Assembly: GCA_001600055.1 (NCBI GenBank)
Contig: BCIV01000007.1
Coordinates: forward strand, 682,001 to 746,000
Direction: 5' to 3'
Source of the DNA: Filobasidium wieringae
Taxonomy: Eukaryota; Basidiomycota; Tremellomycetes; Filobasidiales; Filobasidiaceae
Length of the DNA: 64,000 nucleotides
The notes beneath the pieces were generated by a model. It had not been told where the DNA came from. It did not search any database and saw nothing but the letters and a program-made list of their open reading frames with translations. Made by a program: the position numbers and the translations under genes. Positions 37,122 through 48,566 of this stretch are shown here, in pieces. Numbering within the stretch: position 1 is the stretch's first letter; every line of letters begins with the position of its first letter.

Positions 37122-38008
37122 TCTCGCGTTGTATAGAACGGTGATGTGTATATAATGTCTATTTCCTTGTCGTACACTGGAGCGGTTTCCCGTATGTGTC
37201 GACCGCAAAGACATGATCGAGCGCCTCTGAGGTGAATTTCTGCGTATTAGTGATTATCATAGCTGTCCTAATGATACTGGAGTTTGAAGCTTGATGTACC
37301 GGCTGGTCTGAACATACTCTATCGAGCAAACCCATCAGGATACCCCAATCAAAGACGCGTGGGTGACGCGCGAGCATCGTCGCATGTTGCGTGTATATCG
37401 ATTATACGGTCGCATAACGATCGACGGATATTGTCGAGAAGATCCGGTTGTGTGGGGCTTGGCGAATTCTTCTCGAGGGTCGCTGATCAAAATGGGATAC
37501 CAAATCGAAAGGGATATACAAAATCATGAACGGATACGACCCGATTTGGCGAATGAAGTGTCGTTTGGAAAACGTGAATCAGGAAAAGAATGAGATGGGT
37601 TTCCCCACGTCAGGAAGTGGCACTATGCGAAGTCTTTTTCGAGCAGGTATGCAGAGAGCCTCCACGAACGATGACCCTTCGTTCCACTCAAGGCGCTCAC
37701 GAAAGTGGCCCGGGAAGGCACAGAAAGAGCAGATACCGACACAAAGCCAGCCTTGATTTTGCCCATCACCGTAGCACCCGTAGCCTCAAACTTTTTGGGA
37801 GCTGGTTGTAGAAACTGTCATAGATGCGAGGTCTTCAGACGCTGCTTATTGCGAGCAACTGCACTCAAGAAACCGACCGTGGTCTTAGGATGCTAGTGAA
37901 CTCATGATCCGGTTGCTTCACCTCCCTGAACTGACATGAGGAAGGATAGTGGTTACAGCGGAAGTGATTACACTGTCATATCTTCCACACAGGCTGGAAT
38001 CCTTCTGC
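37122..38008. other. Intergenic region between MUS7 and tRNA-His
   Basis: Nearly 900 bp contain several short overlapping open frames (37284-37529, 37526-37756, 37590-37811 on +). None is supported by homology or splicing. Nothing else is evident. Confidence 0.4.
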
Positions 38009-38094
38009 GTGGCACTAGTATAGTGGTTAGTACTTCTCGTTGTGGTGATTCGCTCAGGCCCGAGAGGACCCAGATTCGATTTCTGGGTGCCACA
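38009..38094 (+). tRNA. tRNA-His (GTG anticodon) with a 14-nt intron
   Basis: The acceptor stem GTGGCAC (38009-38015) pairs perfectly with GTGCCAC (38087-38093), followed by discriminator A. The D arm GTATAGTGGTTAGTAC is the typical His form. The anticodon stem TCTCG/CGAGA pairs perfectly around a loop TT-GTG-G, with anticodon at 38042-38044. A 14-nt intron (38046-38059) sits after position 37, the canonical place. The T arm CCAGA-TTCGATT-TCTGG closes the fold. The A and B boxes are internal. The G-1 residue of tRNA-His is added after transcription in eukaryotes. Confidence 0.95.
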
Positions 38095-38098
38095 TTTC

Positions 38099-38103
38099 TT
38101 TTT
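38099..38103 (+). terminator. RNA polymerase III terminator of tRNA-His
   Basis: A run of five T residues begins five bases after the mature 3' end of the tRNA, as expected for Pol III termination. Confidence 0.75.
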
Positions 38104-38456
38104 GCCCTGAGGGATCGTTTAGCCCCCGGTTTGAACCGGCGTTCCTGAGATTCGTGGATTCATGGGGAACACGGGAATACGATCAAACTTGGAAATCCAA
38201 TCAGTTGGCATTTAGTCGGGCAACTGCTCATCGTTTTGAACTCATCGATGGTCGAACATGCACCTCAGCTTTCCCATCCTGTTTCCATCTAGAAATCACT
38301 ACCTATCACCGCTCACCATAATCAGTTGGACTCCAATTTCAACGGTAGTCAGCTAGAAGATAGCGGGAATCACACACTCCTCACTCAGCCCACGTTCAAC
38401 TCGCACTCCTGCTTGGGGCCGTGCAATCTGGTTGTGGAAGTGCGATTCAAGCAGAA
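38104..38456. promoter_or_regulatory. Upstream region of NEM1
   Basis: About 350 bp lie between the tRNA terminator and the NEM1 start. The last 150 bases are rich in C, T and A, as in a leader. No discrete element is seen. Confidence 0.3.
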
Positions 38457-40331
38457 ATGAATGCCCTGAAGACTTTAGACGTTTACCTCTCCCGTCCCCC
38501 CACACCTTCACAAAATGGTTCTTCCGCATCTTCCCCTTCATCGTCTCCAGGCCGAATAAGCAAGCCCGTGCATGTTCCCGATGCCGTCCTCGACACAGCA
38601 CAATCCCTACCTACCTCCCCTGACACCACAACATCCCAGGTTCCCATCCGGGGCCGTATGCTACGGAAAGTGACTCCTATGCCTTTACCTTCCAATGGTG
38701 CTCGAAAGGTAAAGAAGAGGAGACGAATCGGTGAGACTTCGGCGGAGAAAAAGGAGCGGCATGAACGGAAGAGACGGAGGATGGTTTATCAGTCCGAGGG
38801 TTGGCTAGGAGGCGCTTATGTGGCCGTTCTAGCTTTATGGACCTCCTTGTGGGTCGCTGTGTTTGGGGACTATGGTGGATTGGGAAAAGAGGCTCAGATC
38901 AACCGAGCTCTTCAAGGCCCAGGATCTGGTGAGGGGGAGAAAGTGATCGAAGAGCTGGATGAAATAAAGCACAAATTGCTGGAGGGGTCTGCCTCGGAGA
39001 GCGAGACCAGCGATACCCCTGGAGACGAGCCGGGAAAATCTCTACCGGACCTACCCATTGATCCCGTAACCCGACCTCCTGCGACTGAAGACGAGCTACT
39101 TAAGCAAGCAGCAGAAGCTGATACCCCACCTCCACCATCGGCTAACAACAGAGTCGTCGCCGCGAGAAACCGGTCATTGCCTGATCCTGTGTCCTTCAAA
39201 CTCAGATCGTCGTCTCCCACCTCGTTACCTGGCGAACCGGGAACTTCACAGAGATACGAATCTGGTCTAAGCGGGAACGGTGGGATCCTAACCAATGCAT
39301 CTGGTCTGTCCGATCGCTCGGATATACAAGTGCTAGATTACGCGTCGACATCGAGAAGAACCAAACTCCTTCCTAATCCACTAAGCCCAACTCTTTTGAC
39401 ACCCAATCGGCGCGACGCTAAAGTGGACACCTCTGTTACTACCCGGACTGAAATACCTCCACGAACGACATCTATCCCTCGCACACTCTCTACGACTCCC
39501 TTTCATCTTCCTAAAACTCTTATCCTCGACCTGGACGAAACTCTCATACACTCTACTTCCAGGCCAATGCTCATTCAATCCAGCGGAGTAGGTGGGGGCG
39601 GTGGTCTGGTCGGAATCAATCTGTCTGGGCTGTTCTCGTCCAACCATAGGAGAGGTGGAGGTGGGGGACGAGGGGAAGGTCATACAGTCGAGGTCGTTCT
39701 GGGAGGTCGAAGCACGCTGTATCACGTGTATAAACGACCATTTGTGGATCACTTCTTGAAAAAGGTGAGCTTCACACATCCTTGGTTGCTGATTAATAAC
39801 AGGCTGATGACCATTGCGACTTGAGCCAGGTCTCTTCGTGGTACACTTTGGTCATATTCACTGCCTCAATGCAGGAGTATGCCGACCCTGTTATCGATTG
39901 GTTAGACGGTGGAAGGGGACTCTTCGGGAAAAAGCTTTATCGAGATGTAACTATGATGTCCAAGGTCGCTACCGTTAGCGGACTAGCTAATACTTCTTCA
40001 TTCGACTACAGTCTTGTTCTTTACAACCCAATGGCTCCTACATAAAAGATCTGACTCTAGTTGAACCCGATCTCAGTCGAGTCTGCTTCATGGACAACTC
40101 GCCAGTCAGTTATAACTGGAATAAGGGCAAGTCGTGCCGTTGCCTGATCGTCAAAGAGGATTCCTCACTAATCACTAAACTACTGTTCGAATCCCTTCAG
40201 CCAACGCGCTGCCGATCGAAGGATGGACCTCGGACCCCAACGATAAAGCGTTGTTGGATGCTCTGCCCGTTCTAGACAGCTTGCGATTCACAAGCGATGT
40301 TCGAAGGGTACTCGGGATCCGTGGCTTTTGA
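38457..40331 (+). CDS. NEM1: NEM1, nuclear envelope/ER HAD phosphatase acting on lipin
   Basis: With Spo7, Nem1 dephosphorylates and activates the phosphatidate phosphatase Pah1/lipin, controlling lipid synthesis and nuclear shape. I take the ATG at 38457. The N-terminus is disordered with a basic stretch ([11 protein letters not shown]... [11 protein letters not shown]), then one hydrophobic segment ([20 protein letters not shown]) that would anchor it. A long Ser/Pro/acidic linker follows. The FCP1-like catalytic domain starts [13 protein letters not shown] (DxDxT), contains an unusual Gly-rich loop encoded at 39580-39680, and continues with [49 protein letters not shown] and [20 protein letters not shown]. 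The intron after YNWNK has a GC donor (G/GCAAGT at 40127). It must be used, because the GT four bases later shifts the conserved frame. It ends [10 protein letters not shown]. Confidence 0.93.
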
Positions 40332-41061
40332 AACAGCATACATTCAGAACCAGTTGTAATAGACGTGTAAGCATTCAGCATAGCGATGACATAGCATCAT
40401 TCAGGTTCTTCAAGGGCAGATCTGACCCTGCATTGTTATCGCTTGAACCAATATGGGACGCGATTGAGGATGCGAAGAGCGAAGAACATCGATTCTTACC
40501 CCTCGTTGCTCGTATTTCTTCCTCGATACCATCCTTTCAAGCGATAAACAATTTCCGGGCCCATCTTCACCCAGATCTAGTCCCTTGTGTTTCATCCATG
40601 TTCTGCCCCACAAACCTGCTTTATAAACCCTTATGTCTCGCAAATGCCTCAGCAACGAACGTACCGTTCCTTCTCTGCTTGAAAGTTCCGGTAGATATAT
40701 AACTTGATTCGAGATAAAAGCTGATTGAAGATTATTAGCACACACCGTTAGAGAGATGTTTGCACCAGCGTCATGATCTTGGATCGGACGCGTGTGATCA
40801 AGGGAAAGAATCCCTCGGATTGGAGCAATATCCATTCCAGTACTACTCGAGGTCCGGCCAATCGTCTGTATATGCTAGCCTGTGTGAATGCTCGGTAATA
40901 GCTAGCAGTATCATACAGGGATCTCCTTGTCCTCCGATCAGTATCCCATGATAAACCCAAAGAACCGATCTTCGTAATATTTCGAATTGGACATAGTACA
41001 GTATTTAAACAGGAAATCATAACATACAATAGACCTTCTCCCTTGTCTCATAGGTCCTCTC
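40332..41061. other. Convergent intergenic stretch between NEM1 and RPC40
   Basis: About 730 bp. Open frames of 124 codons (40328-40702, +) and 141 codons (40410-40835, -) overlap on opposite strands. Neither shows recognisable sequence, so at most one could be real. I call neither. Confidence 0.4.
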
Positions 41062-42665
41062 CTACTTCTTCGCCTTCCTTCCACCCCTCGTTTTAGGTAC
41101 AGGAGCGGGTATCCCTTCGTTCGCGAAAGCCTCTTCCGGATCAATCTCCATAGGTGCACCTTTTATAGGAGGTACAAGACCAGGGAATCGAGCTCGCATG
41201 CACGACTCGACCGAACGGATCTTGTTCAACATGATGCCGATGGATTCAGGGAACAATTCTTCTGGATTATAAGCCCCTGTCGATTCGATCGAGTCTGCGA
41301 AGCGAGAAAACATTGCTCGTGCGATTAACCAGCTGTAAAGGGACGTGTGCGGTGTCAAGTAAAGCTTACAGATGAAATGATCCCTCACTCTGCCCAACTT
41401 GACTCTATCCCTAAACTCAGGGTATCTCAAAACCTCTCGACTAACAGTATCCAATCTAGGATTTTTGATGACCACCTTTGTATCCTTTCCAGTCTCTCTG
41501 TCATGCTCCAAGTCAATGACGCCTGGTGGGAAACAAGCTTGGAATTTCTGAGCATATTCTGGTGGGATAGGAGAGGTGATGTCGATATGAGGAAGGAGAC
41601 GGTAGGAGGCGGTGGCTATATCGATTACCCATTAGCTCGCAGGGAACAAACCTTTTCAAGCGAGATGATTAACGTACCGACTGGAGAAAATTTGGCATGA
41701 TCCTTGCCCACACCCTTGACACAGTAACACAACATATTCAACTTCTGTCCCGGTCTCATCTTCACCAACAAAATATCCTTGACGGTTGGTTGAGGTTCAG
41801 GTCCCCAAGCACCTCCCTTCATGTGGTGATCTGAATCGTCCACGTTCTTTGGCAAAGGCAAGTTGAACATCTTGTATTGTTTTCCGTGATGTTGAAATTT
41901 TAGGTGTGCAGAGTAGACGGAGGAGTTGATGTATAAGCGGGAAGGGTCGGTTTCGTCCCGAGCAGCATCGGGATTACGAAGACATTCTACACCAAGAGAG
42001 AAAACGATTGTGTTCTTGTCCGTTACTGTATCGTCCGCTGTGAAACCCATCAAGTAATGCTTGCTAATCAGCTCCTCCTTTCCCATAATTAGAACAGGCT
42101 GAGCAGCTCCTTGACTCACTCTCCTCCAACCCAGTCAGTCCTTCCCCAGACAACCCTTTAGGTTTCCAGTTCAAAAGCCTTGGGTCGACTTTGATGGGGA
42201 CTAATCCCAGCCTCGAAGCGAGCACTTCATCCTGCATAATTGACGTGTTGTTATAGACATAGACGCTCTCAATTGCTACCGTGGGGACTTCAGAGATGAT
42301 AATTCTTCGTAAGGAGTTGGCTATAGATGCGTCGACACCGACCATGTCGAATTCGATGGTGGAGGGGGTCAAACGTTGTGTTTCGATTTTGAGGCCCTGT
42401 AGAGAGGAAGGAATAAGATACTGTGACAACTTGTTGACACAGGTAATCGAGGGCTCACATCACGGAACTTGTCAAGGTTCCAAGAATGATCTTCTCCTGG
42501 ATATATGCCTGGGTACTCTTTGCTAGCCACCTGTACGATGACAAGACCAGTGTCAGCTGAACGTCAGAACGGACGCTGTCTGATGCCGGTGCTCACGTTT
42601 CCTACCCTCTCCATCATGTTCTGTACAATTCTCCGACTGTCAACATCGGAAGAAGATTGAGCCAT
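41062..42665 (-). CDS. RPC40: RPC40/AC40, shared subunit of RNA polymerases I and III
   Basis: This is the alpha-like subunit that pairs with RPC19 in the assembly platform of Pol I and Pol III. The start at 42665 gives MAQSSSDVDSRRIVQNMMERVGN. Small exons follow: VASKEYPGIYPGEDHSWNLD and then KFRDGLKIETQRL. The alpha motif IANSLRRIIISEVPTVAIES lies at about 42.3 kb, with DEVLASRLGLVPIKVDPRLL after it. Later exons carry TDKNTIVFSLGVECLRN, GQKLNMLCYCVKGVGKDHAK and FSPVATASYRLLP. The C-terminal part has CFPPGVIDLEHDRETGKD, FICKLYLTPHTSLYS and the end KTRGGRKAKK. All visible introns have GT donors. It diverges from AGC1 across 295 bp. Confidence 0.95.
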
Positions 42666-42960
42666 GGTGAGATGCTATCGATTGACGAGTTGACGTGCTA
42701 GGTTCAAGCTAAACGTTTATGAGATTGATAACAAGAATTCCGTTGTACGAGCTTTTCATAATTTCTACAAGGTCATCGAGAATGAATACGCGTTCTCGCT
42801 TCTTCTGTTTACCTTCCGCCGTGGTAATTCGCCGGATAAACAGCGTCCCGTACCACGTAGAAACGTCGTTCAAATTACTCGACCTGAACAGAGCAAATTC
42901 AACTTCCATTGACCATCTCTGATCTCTTGCCATCCCATCATCAACAGTAACATCATTACC
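42666..42960. promoter_or_regulatory. Shared 5' region of RPC40 and AGC1
   Basis: Only 295 bp separate the two divergent start codons. The AGC1-proximal end is an A/C-rich leader (CCATCATCAACAGTAACATC). Both promoters must lie here, by position. Confidence 0.45.
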
Positions 42961-45900
42961 ATGGCGTCCTCATCAACAACAGACATAACAGCCACATCCC
43001 CTGCACCTAATTACCCTCGCACAATCGTTTCATCCATCGTCACCAACCTGAAAGAGAAAGCCGCTCCTAGCGAGACGGAACTTTCAAGATGGAGGAGAAC
43101 ATTCGAGGCATTTGCTCATCAGGATGAGAGTGGAGAGGAAAAGTGAGCATACCCTTGCTTGTGTTCAGGAAGTTTTGTGGTTGCAAAATGCGCACCCCAG
43201 CTGGTCGTCGAGTCACGACGAGCGAATATCGCGAACTCCACCCGACCGATTGGCGGTCGAGTTTTCCCCGCGGGGAGGGAGCCCGAAGGTGTTAGTTATA
43301 TCACGATAGATCGTCGACAAAGAACCATCTTAGAAAACGTCAAAGATCAGACAAAATAGAAACATATCCTCGATGACCTTCTTCTCATCTGTTACCTTTT
43401 CCCTCTTTCCCTTTCGAATACCTGTCGATCTGTTCTGGCGTGTTCTCGGACCGACATCCGAAACTGACCACTCAAATTCCCCTCGCGCATCAGATACCTA
43501 GGCCCAGAATCTTTCATCGACGCTATCGCACCGTCCAATGATTTCTCAAAGATCACCAGGGATGCCTACAGGATACGTTAGTCCATTCAAGCTTCGAATG
43601 ATCGTTATCTGCACGAAAGTTGATCTGTTTGTCAATAAAATCGACTAATCTAGTCTTCAAGGTCGCGGATTCTAGACGAGAAGGCAAAGTTTCGTGGGAC
43701 GATTTCAAGGTGTTTGAAACTCGTTTGTCTTCCTTGCACCCCTCTCGTCCCCTCTCGTCTTTCTGACCTATTTCATGCCGCTTCTTCCATCTAGTCTTGA
43801 AGCGACCGGACGCAGATTACCTTATAGCTTTCCAGTACTTCGATAAGGACAACAACGGTGTGATAACTTTCGATGGGTTCAAGGAAGCTTTTGGTACTGT
43901 TATCGGAGCTGGACAGGAATCTATACGTTAGTCCTGCCCTTTTGTAAAATCAGGAGACATCCGGAACTGATGAGAGGTCTTGCAGCTTTTGATTTCGATT
44001 GCGACTGGGCGAAGCTCTATCTGGGCAAAAAGGGAGCGGAGGGTCATGTTCTTGGTTGTGAGTTTCCCTCGTGCTCAAGTTTACACACTGTTCTTCTTTC
44101 ATTGACGCATACGTCCTGTTTTGACTAATCTCTACAGACTCCGAATTCACTCAACTAATCAAAGGTTTGCAAGGCGAACGACTGCGTCAAGCTTTCCGTC
44201 ACTTCGATAAAGACGGGGACGGGTACATTCGACCTGAAGAATTTCAGAGGATCGTTTTGGAACTGGCTGGCCACAAGCTTTCTGACCCGGTTTTGGAACG
44301 ATTACCTACCCTTTGTACGCTCAGTCCGGGAAGAAAGATTAGTTATTCCGAGGTCATCGCTTTCCACAATGTCATTCGAGGTGAGTGCCACGATCGATCA
44401 TCTAGAGATCTGAAAGATTGGGACTGATCCGGCCGAGATCGTGTCGTCAGAGATGGATCAGGTAGAGAGGATCATCAGAGATGCTACCGCCAAATCGAAA
44501 GACGGAAGGATCACCGCAGCAGACTTCTTGAACGAAGCGGCTCACTCGTTAAGATATGGGATCTTCACACCTATGGAGGCGAACATCATTTGGCACTTTG
44601 CTAGCAGAGGAAGCGGAGATTCCAGCATGAGGTTGGCCAATGTCGATTTCGACGCATTGTTGGATCCCAAGGTGAGATTAGGGTTTCAGGGTAACATTGC
44701 AAATTTCAGCTGATCGAGATTTTTTCAACTCGAAAGTGGACCTCTCCCCAACAACGAATTTCAATCGATTCGTCCCCCTCAACCGCCCCCAAATCGGGTT
44801 TATTGAACGATTTCATGCACTCTGTCTACAACTTCGTCCTGGGAGGAATCGCAGGAGGAATTGGAGCGTTCGCCGTTTACCCAATTGATCTTGTGAAAAC
44901 TCGGTATGTCGCTTTTCCACATTGCCGTCCCTCGATTCGGATATTCAGTTAATCTTGCTTCATCTGTAGATTGCAGAACCAGCGAAGCAATGTGGTCGGA
45001 CAGGTGCTGTACAGGAACCCCTGGGATTGTGTCAAAAAGGTCTACATCAATGAGGGAGGAATTAAAGGATTCTACCGAGGCGTTCTTCCTCAGCTAGTCG
45101 GAGTTGCCCCAGAGAAGGCACTGAAGTTGACCGTCAACGATTTCGTACGAAGCAAAACGATGGACCCTGAGACGGGTAAGATCAGTTTGTTCTGGGAGTT
45201 TGCTGCAGGTGGAGCCGCAGGTGCTTCGCAAGTGGTAGGTCACCATTTCAACGATAGTACACGCATAACATAGACAAATGACGTGCGATACCTCCTTCTT
45301 CCAGGTCGTCACGAACCCTCTCGGTCAGTCAGAGTGGTATTAAACTTCATAGCATCATCGTAGCTCATCACTGAATCGGCTGTCTGCAGAGATCATCAAG
45401 ATCCGTTTACAGTTGATGGGCGAGCTGGCTCGAAAAGAAGGAGCTGTTAAGAGAGGTGCGGTACATGTCATTCGATCTCTTGGACTTGTCGGTCTGTACA
45501 CCGGTGTGACAAGTTGTCTAGCACGAGATGGTAAGCCCCGGGACTTCCATCGCATTGGCCGGAGTAACTGATCTCTTGCACATGTTGTTTCCAGTTCCCT
45601 TCGTGCGTATTGAAAATGGTTAGAGTAGCGTATAATACTGGTCTGACATACATAACTTCCTCCAGAGCATGATTTACTTCACTGCTTACGCACATCTCAA
45701 GGTATGTCAGACCAAGAAATCGTGTCGGGTCTCCTTACTTACACGTCGTTCCGCTTCACAGAAAGATGTTTTCCATGAAGGCCGACAAGGAAAGCAGCTC
45801 TCGTTTGGAGAGCTTCTGGTAAGTTTCACAGAAGTTCGTGGCAAGCAGACAACGCTCATTTGTCTCGCATGATAGACCGCTGCCGCCATCGCTGGTATGC

Positions 45901-46492
45901 CAGCCGCGTATCTGACTACGCCGGCCGATTGCGTCAAGACTCGATTGCAGGCCGAGCGACGTGCTGGTGTAACTCACTACAAGGGACTATTCGATGCTTT
46001 GGTTACCATTCCTAAGGAGGAGGGATTCAGAGCCCTGTTCAAGGGAGGTATCGCTCGTGTCATTCGTTCGAGTCCTCAATTCGGAGTGTAAGTTTCCTGC
46101 GACTTGCTGATTCCAGACCTGAACTGACGGTTTCGACGGATGATAGGACCTTGGTTTGTTACGAGATGTTCAAGAAGAACTTCCCAGTAAGTTTGAATGA
46201 CCCAAGAAAACTCATTCTTTGACTGATCGTCCCGATATAACCAGTACCCTTGGGGAGATGAAGCCCATAAGATCGCACCTACTCAGTCTTTGATAGACTC
46301 AAGCGATCTCTCGCGAGTACGAGCAAGAAACGCTTTGAAGGTAGGCGAATGAAACCCTTTGAATGGCACGGCTTCTACTGACGGTCATATCGTCCTTAGA
46401 TTCTGCTTGATACCTCAAGCCGTTTCGGTCAACCCCCATCCCCAGCCAAATATTCTTCATTACCAAAGATCTTCCGCCCGTCTTCCGAGTAA
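42961..46492 (+). CDS. AGC1: Mitochondrial aspartate/glutamate carrier, EF-hand (aralar/citrin) type
   Basis: This inner-membrane carrier exchanges aspartate for glutamate in the malate-aspartate shuttle. The N-terminal half has EF-hand-type segments ([14 protein letters not shown] and [14 protein letters not shown] are the clearest) and the [16 protein letters not shown] signature. The C-terminal half has three carrier repeats with [20 protein letters not shown] and [10 protein letters not shown], each followed by a charged GxxGFxxLYxG-like element ([28 protein letters not shown]). There are more than ten exons. The first intron (43145-43492) is about 348 nt, against about 60 nt typical here. 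At the 3' end, reading through 46341 gives a stop after VGE. Splicing a GTAGGC...TTAG intron (46341-46399) adds a 30-residue tail ([11 protein letters not shown]... RPSSE). I prefer the spliced form because the tail resembles other carriers' ends. Confidence 0.94.
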
Positions 46493-46670
46493 TACGCAGA
46501 AACTCGGTCTGCAGCATGTGCTAAAAGCCAAAAGTAATCAAATCGTTTGCATTGCCATTCTCATGGTCGTAATTGGTTGTAACCCTCTACACAAGGCAGT
46601 GTCTTGAACTCAGAAATCATACATGGCTGGTTCTGGTCTACTTCTTCTGCTAGAGCGTCGCGAATTATTT

Positions 46671-48295
46671 CTAGCGCTCACTCCTTCTCCTGTCTATCGT
46701 CGATTTCCTTCTATCCTCCAACGGTGCTACATTCAAACTGTTATGCTTGCCGTCCAGGATCCCCTCAACCTCGCGTATATTACGTTCTTCCTGTTCCTGA
46801 GTTCCGCCTGACCTACTTTCCGCTTGATCTCGCTTTAACTTTTTGGCCTTTCTAGCTTCACTCCACACCCGGTTCACCTCATTTGTGACACCCGGGCAGA
46901 CGAAATAGAACATCTTTTTAAACATCCTCAAACGAGCCGCGACTTCCGAGGCATCTGCCATCATGGCGGTTTCCGAAGCCGCTATCTGTTCTACCTTGAC
47001 CGCAAAATCGGTGGTCTGCTTGAGGTCGTTTACAATCAGGACTATCCGAGTTTTCACTCTTTCCGTCTCTTCTGTTTCGGGTCTCGACATCATGGCAACA
47101 AATCCGAAGCTTGGGTCCCAGAAGATCCCTGGTATCGGGTTCTCTCGACGCGATCTGGACAATAAGCCTCGTTTCAGATAGGGAGCGAGTCGAAACGCGA
47201 CAACTCGGATTTGCCAGCTGGCAAATGGAAACCGATATTCCGTTTCACATTGATTGCTTATAGGCATCCAAGGTCCTATTTCTAGGTAGTTCAACACGTG
47301 CCGAGGTTTTGTATAATAGGCATTACCAGCGAGCGCTAGCGGCATTCGACCTACTTGTATCAGCGGACGAGCAGACTCCCGTTGATGTCTATCATCTTGC
47401 TGTGGAGACAGATTGGAAATCCTGATCCTGCTAGCTTTGAGGACCGCCAAAATTTGGGTCATGAAGGCTTTGTTATGATGTTCTGCACGAGGATGCGTCT
47501 CTGCCAATCCAAGCAAAGGGAGAAGACCGTCCGGGAGATCTCTAGTAATGAGTGGCAGTAGATGGCTAGGAATACTATCTCCACGGGCAGGTTCCGTATA
47601 CTTGATACCGTTTTCGACTAGATCTGCGCTTCGGAAATCGACATCTAATTCCATCGGGCCTGCATCGAGGACTAATCTTGCGACGCGCACGAGCATTTTC
47701 GTTGCGGTGTCTTTCGCTGTGCTATTAGGTTTAGCAACCAGATCGAATGGCAAGGCACTGAAGACGACATGAAGGGTCTGAAAATCCTCCTGTGACGGGC
47801 TAGTACTCTCTGCTCTGAGTACCTCTAGCAAGATGCCGTTAGAAACCTGTGCTGACCGGTCGTTCAGAAGGTCCACAGATAGGGCATTGACTGCCTCTTC
47901 TTCCAAGGCGTGTTCTTCCTGCTTCACTTTGGCCTCATGTTCGAGTTCTACATGCGGAGCAATCCTTTTATTCTTGGCAGCTAGCTCCTGAACGTCATCA
48001 TCATCTTCAACGAAGCTGACCTTCTTTCTAAGCCTGACACCAGGCACTTTAGGACATGCGACTCATTATGGCAAGTCCGTATAAATGCTCACTTCTTGGT
48101 CTTCTGCTCGATTGAACCTGTCTTCTCGTTCTCATCATGAGACTGAATCTTCGAATTTTTTGAGAGGATACCTTTTATGGCCGATGACGGTTTGCGAGTG
48201 ACCCGCTGAGTAGTAACCCGTCTTTTTGATTTCCAAACCAGGTAGATAGCATTACACGCCAACAATACTGCTAGCATCAGGAGCTGGGTATTCAT
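46671..48295 (-). CDS. Membrane-anchored protein of unknown function
   Basis: Two exons (48295-48093 and 48033-46671) give 521 residues. The acceptor is fixed by frame: only the AG before 48033 joins the two open frames in phase. The N-terminus has a single hydrophobic anchor (LLMLAVLLACNAIYLVW) followed at once by basic residues (KSKRRVTTQRVTRK), so the bulk would face the cytosol. An acidic patch (VSFVEDDDD) and a helical folded region of about 380 residues follow, then a charged Glu/Arg-rich tail (RDQAESRSGG... DRRKSTIDRRRSER). The topology recalls peroxisomal anchors such as Pex22, but I see no sequence match and do not name it. It diverges from MYG1. Confidence 0.75.
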
Positions 48296-48566
48296 GCTTG
48301 AGAGAACGAAACCAAAATAATATCTCTTAGCGATTATAGATCCGGATGAAGTCAGCTTGAGCTTTTCGGTAGTATATAGTATACGTAGTATACAGCAATC
48401 CCCTTTGTAGATTAGCAGCAGAAGTGAAACGTGGGCGGGTTTGTCCGTGCACGAGACAATCGAAAGCGCAAATTTCGGTAAGCGCAGGGGAATGATTCAT
48501 GAGAAGCGAGCTTCGATTGTGTCCAAGACCGTTCACATTTCGAAAGGGATCCAAAGCAAATTGTGG
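48296..48566. promoter_or_regulatory. Shared 5' region of the membrane-anchored protein and MYG1
   Basis: About 270 bp lie between divergent starts. A TATA-like AT-rich stretch (GTATATAGTATACGTAGTATA) covers about 48371-48392. A further open frame reaches up to 48441, but the leader there is unlikely to be coding. Confidence 0.4.

Noticed and set aside
40185..40200. tRNA B-box-like GTTCGAATCC
   Set aside because: It lies in the NEM1 intron and no tRNA fold or A box precedes it.
40328..40835. Overlapping 124- and 141-codon frames on opposite strands
   Set aside because: Neither has homology I can recognise. Their overlap makes chance more likely.
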